From positions 1 to 21,815 of the forward strand of contig JAUCBJ010003892.1 of NCBI GenBank assembly GCA_032718475.1: DNA of 21,815 bases, read 5' to 3'. The position numbers and the translations under genes were made by a program. A model generated the notes under the pieces. That model saw only the letters and a program-made list of their open reading frames with translations. It made no database searches and was not told the origin of the DNA. The stretch is from Nemertoderma westbladi (Eukaryota; Xenacoelomorpha; Nemertodermatida; Nemertodermatidae). Positions 18,886 to 21,815 of this stretch are shown piece by piece (positions within the stretch are counted from its first letter, which is position 1; every line of letters begins with the position of its first letter).

Positions 18886-19710
18886 CACATTAGTACAAAT
18901 ATAAGAAACTGGAGAAGTCTGTTATAATTGGAACGTCCAACACCAAAATTCCGACACAAAACGTCCGACACCATTTAATTTACAATCAAACTGCAAAAAC
19001 TGTGTGTTAGAGTGATGATATTAAAAAGTTTGATATATATTAGTTAACCACATACATAGTTGCAGATTATTGTGGTTAACCATAATTTAACCATTTAGCA
19101 ATAATACATAAAAAAAGCGATAAAAAAATGTACAGTTCGATAAACATTGCATAGCTTGAAAAGTTGTGAACGAAATTATTTTATTTTTCTACCCCCGTAA
19201 AGTAGAGATGTTGTTTAAGACTAAGCGAATATGAACCCTCGCCTTCATTACCAACAAAGTACAAATAAAAGAACCCGGATTAGTGGGAAATCCAAACGTC
19301 CGACACCAAACGTCCGACACCATTTCAATTCCAATCAAACTACAAAAACTGTATGTTAGATTTAGGAAATTACAAAGGTTGGATTAATAATAGGTAATAA
19401 TAGGTAGCCAAATAGTTTATGATCACTGTGGTTAGCCAAAATTTGCAAAAGCTCTCATCGGCACTGTTACACGAATGTTTGAATTTTTACCCAAAAATTA
19501 CTGTCCCAAAACTCAAACGTCAGACACCCACTTTTTAAACTCCAATTTCTAAAAGTCCAGTTTAGTTATCAGTGGACTCATTATGAGTTCTCATATAGAG
19601 CTACGAATTTGGGGTAGTATAAGCATTACTCTGATTGACCTTGAATTAACAACTTCCTACAAATAGTAAAAAACAACCAAAATTTGGGTTTGCCCCAACG
19701 TCCGACACCA
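18886..19710. repeat. ~349-bp tandem repeat carrying CGTCCGACACC motifs
   Basis: ACGTCCGACACCATTT..ATT.CAATCAAACT.CAAAAACTGT.TGTTAG occurs at 18961 and again at 19310, 349 bp apart, with diverged similarity between (GTGGTTAACCA versus GTGGTTAGCCA). A CGTCAGACACC at ~19518 and CGTCCGACACC at ~19698 close the array. Further single motifs are at 18178 and 10792. Confidence 0.8.
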
Positions 19711-19719
19711 CGGAATTCA

Positions 19720-20240
19720 CCATAAAAGCTTGTATTAAAGTAACACTTTAAAAGGCATTTTACCTGTATATTGGCCGAGTTTAGATGCTCACTCCCAGCA
19801 GCCCAGGTTTTAGACTCATGTAGTACTGCCGTACTGCTGTATACGACAACGAGTACACCAACAGCAGCAGCAGCAGGCCCAGTCTGCTAGTACTGTCTGA
19901 CTGTAGTATAGTCCTGTCCTGTAGTCAGACAGTAGTACCATTAGATAAGCCCATTAGATAAGCTGACAGGCCTAGGGCCTAGGCCTATATTTATGTATTT
20001 TGAAAACTCTATCCAGTTTCCAGTACAGTAGTCTGGTAGTAGCTGCTGTTCTGTATCTCTCTCTCCAGCTCTCCCTATTACTATTAGCAGATTAGGCCTA
20101 CAGGATTACAGATTAGGCCTACTCTCTGACTCTACTACTCTATTAGTTCAACCTTCAGCATTCTCCTGTTCTCACAACTGCACAACACATTTTTCTATTG
20201 ATATTACTGTATTAGCTATTACATCTGTCTTCGAGTCATC
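19720..20240 (+). promoter_or_regulatory. SEC11 upstream region
   Basis: Contains a (CAG)5-like run at 19861-19876, repeated CAGACAGTAGTA/GTACTGTCTGACTG words, and TAGGCCTA palindromes at 19980-20120. No TATA box at a fixed distance and no clear initiator can be singled out. The transcription start probably lies within ~100 bp of the ATG at 20241, but this is not shown. Confidence 0.35.
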
Positions 20241-21369
20241 ATGAATCTCCTCGGATTGGAGTCAGTTCTACCGTTGGATGATGTGATGCGAATGAATAAG
20301 CGGCAGGTATAAATTATTTTGCTACCGGTACGCGGTACCTCCTAATAATGTACATCCATGGCTGCATGGTGCTATGGTTGGTCCTGTGTCCTGGTGGGTG
20401 CAAGTTTATTCAATCCAATATTTCCGTATATTTTCTTAATATTTTAATTTATAGTTGTGCTACCAAGTTCTCAACTTTGGTATGATTGTGAGTTCCGCTC
20501 TGATGATATGGAAGGGTTTAATGGTATTAACCGGTAGCGAATCGCCTATAGTTGTAGTGCTGAGCGGCAGTATGGAACCGGCGTTCCACAGAGGAGACCT
20601 CCTCTTCCTAACCAACATCAATGAGGATCCCATTCGTGTCGGCGACATCTGTGTCTTCAAGATTAAGGATAGGGACATTCCTATAGTCCACAGGGTTATT
20701 AAAGTCCACGAACAGTAAGTGAATATCCGTCAGTGGCTTTACCGGTCAGACATGAGGGTGATATTCCCCATTTATCTTCTTTTATATTGCTATATTAATT
20801 TACTTAGGCCTATTTATATTTTATATATATAAAGCAGTTGGTACAAAATAAATTATATATTTATTATTTATTTATTTATTAATATTATACAACGTTTTTC
20901 TGAAATTATCATATATTATCAATGGTAGCTGGGTAGATGACAATATTTAATATCTTAATTTGTGTTTGTCTATTTTCAATAAAGTGTTGAGGAACTGTAT
21001 TCCAAAGTATTGAATTTTTATAGTCAATGAATTGATTTACAAAGAGTTATCGTCAGTGGCAGTTTTCTATAATATATAATTGTATAGACAGACAGATTGA
21101 CAGACAGACTGACACCGGTTTAATTATCTTTGTGCTGCAGGGCGGACGGTAATTCTATCTTCCTAACCAAAGGCGACAACAACAACGTGGACGACCGGGG
21201 TCTGTACGCGGAGGGTCAGATGTGGCTCAGTAGGTCCGATGTGATTGGTCGAGCCCGTGGTTACGTGCCTTACGTTGGCATGGTAACTATCATAATGAAC
21301 GACTACCCTAAGTTTAAGTACTTGGTGTTGGCAGTGCTGGGGATATTTGTTCTAATCCATAGAGAATGA
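20241..21369 (+). CDS. SEC11A: Signal peptidase complex catalytic subunit SEC11 (3 exons)
   Basis: Exons are 20241-20306, 20455-20714 and 21141-21369, with GT-AG introns, joining in frame to 184 residues (human SEC11A has 179). It is a membrane serine peptidase of the ER that removes signal peptides from secretory proteins, acting with SPCS1-3. A membrane segment covers about residues 27-48 ([20 protein letters not shown]). The family serine lies in LSGSMEP (S61), the catalytic histidine in IVHRV (H101, which replaces the lysine of bacterial enzymes), and aspartates in KGDNN and DDRG (D121, D127); offsets to human are a constant +5. The C-terminus has [18 protein letters not shown] and a hydrophobic tail ending HRE, as in animal orthologues. 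The N-terminus is five residues longer than human. SEC11A versus SEC11C cannot be decided here. Confidence 0.97.
20307..20454 (+). other. SEC11 intron 1
   Basis: 148 bp, GTATAA donor and TTAATTTATAG acceptor. Phase 0 after CGGCAG. Confidence 0.92.
20715..21140 (+). other. SEC11 intron 2
   Basis: 426 bp, GTAAGT donor and TGTGCTGCAG acceptor, phase 2. AT-rich, with TATTTATTTATT around 20865 and a CAGACAGATTGACAGACAGA run at about 21090. Confidence 0.92.
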
Positions 21370-21815
21370 CGGCTATTTTATTGATCTAGGGTTTTATATT
21401 TCGAGGCAGTATCAGGTGGTTTAGGTCGATCTGTTTAATTGTTCTGTTCATTCAATGTGCTATTTATTTTGTTATACAACTTCGGAACTTTTATACCGGC
21501 CAACAACGACGGAATGTGTTACGGTTTTATGTGGTTGGTTCGCGACGCGACCCTTTTATGGACTCCCAATACTTTGTGTTCAGAGTTTCCTTTATTTGTA
21601 TCAGTGGTGGATTATTTGAACACATAAACCACTCGATGTGGTGTCAGTTTTATATTCAGTAAATCCCTATTTGGCCCGGGGTGTCATTTTGTAATGGTTT
21701 TGTAATTCATCTATATCTTTGAGCCAGGTTTATTGTAAAACCGAGATTTCAAGACTTAATGGGCTGTCAAACAGAGCAAACGCCATTTATATGGCTGTAT
21801 TAGTATTGGTAGTTT
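21370..21815 (+). other. SEC11 3' UTR and flank
   Basis: No canonical AATAAA is found; AGTAAA near 21658 is the closest variant. The 62-codon frame at 21439-21627 has no known domain and is probably UTR. Confidence 0.5.

Overview
The window is animal nuclear DNA: genes are split by GT-AG introns, spacing is wide, and most of the sequence is AT-rich and crowded with transposon debris. Frequent TAGGCCTA and ACCGGT palindromes, CAGACAGA runs and long poly-G/poly-C tracts look to me like a marine invertebrate deuterostome such as an echinoderm or hemichordate. That is an impression from composition, not proof. No bacterial operon, CRISPR, tRNA or rRNA was found.

Two genes can be read completely. 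A four-exon cyclophilin (minus strand, 6040 to 3064) encodes a 186-residue peptidyl-prolyl isomerase with every catalytic-pocket residue and an Arg-rich presequence-like N-terminus, so it resembles mitochondrial cyclophilin D (PPIF). A three-exon SEC11 gene (plus strand, 20241-21369) encodes the 184-residue catalytic subunit of the ER signal peptidase complex.

The left third holds a tandem segmental duplication. Copy A (1-1735, continuing off the left edge) repeats copy B (5063-7579), including the promoter and the first two cyclophilin exons. The copies have decayed in complementary ways. Copy A keeps an uninterrupted promoter but has a nonsense codon at residue 33 and a 0.62-kb MITE in its first intron. 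Copy B keeps an intact reading frame but has a 1.35-kb 5'-truncated LINE 132 bp upstream of its ATG. Directly beside the copy A breakpoint (1740-2447, minus) are two exons that splice in frame into a signal peptide plus an immunoglobulin-like domain. This gene fragment seems to have been cut by the duplication junction.

The middle (7.6-11.1 kb) has no recognisable gene. It contains a divergent inverted-repeat element, a minisatellite and poly-G/poly-C modules. From 11114 to 17096 lies a nested set of transposons. The outer one is a Tc1/mariner-type element (48-bp perfect inverted ends, TA target duplication). Inside it are a 2753-bp element with a 9-bp target duplication, a 1159-bp element built from about 19 copies of the palindrome CTACGCGTAG with an 8-bp target duplication, and a 413-bp MITE built from TTACTGCAGTAA palindromes. 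Removing the three inserts leaves about 1.64 kb, the usual size of a Tc1/mariner element. From 17.1 to 20.2 kb there are 49-bp and ~349-bp tandem repeats, the latter carrying CGTCCGACACC motifs, and then the SEC11 upstream region.
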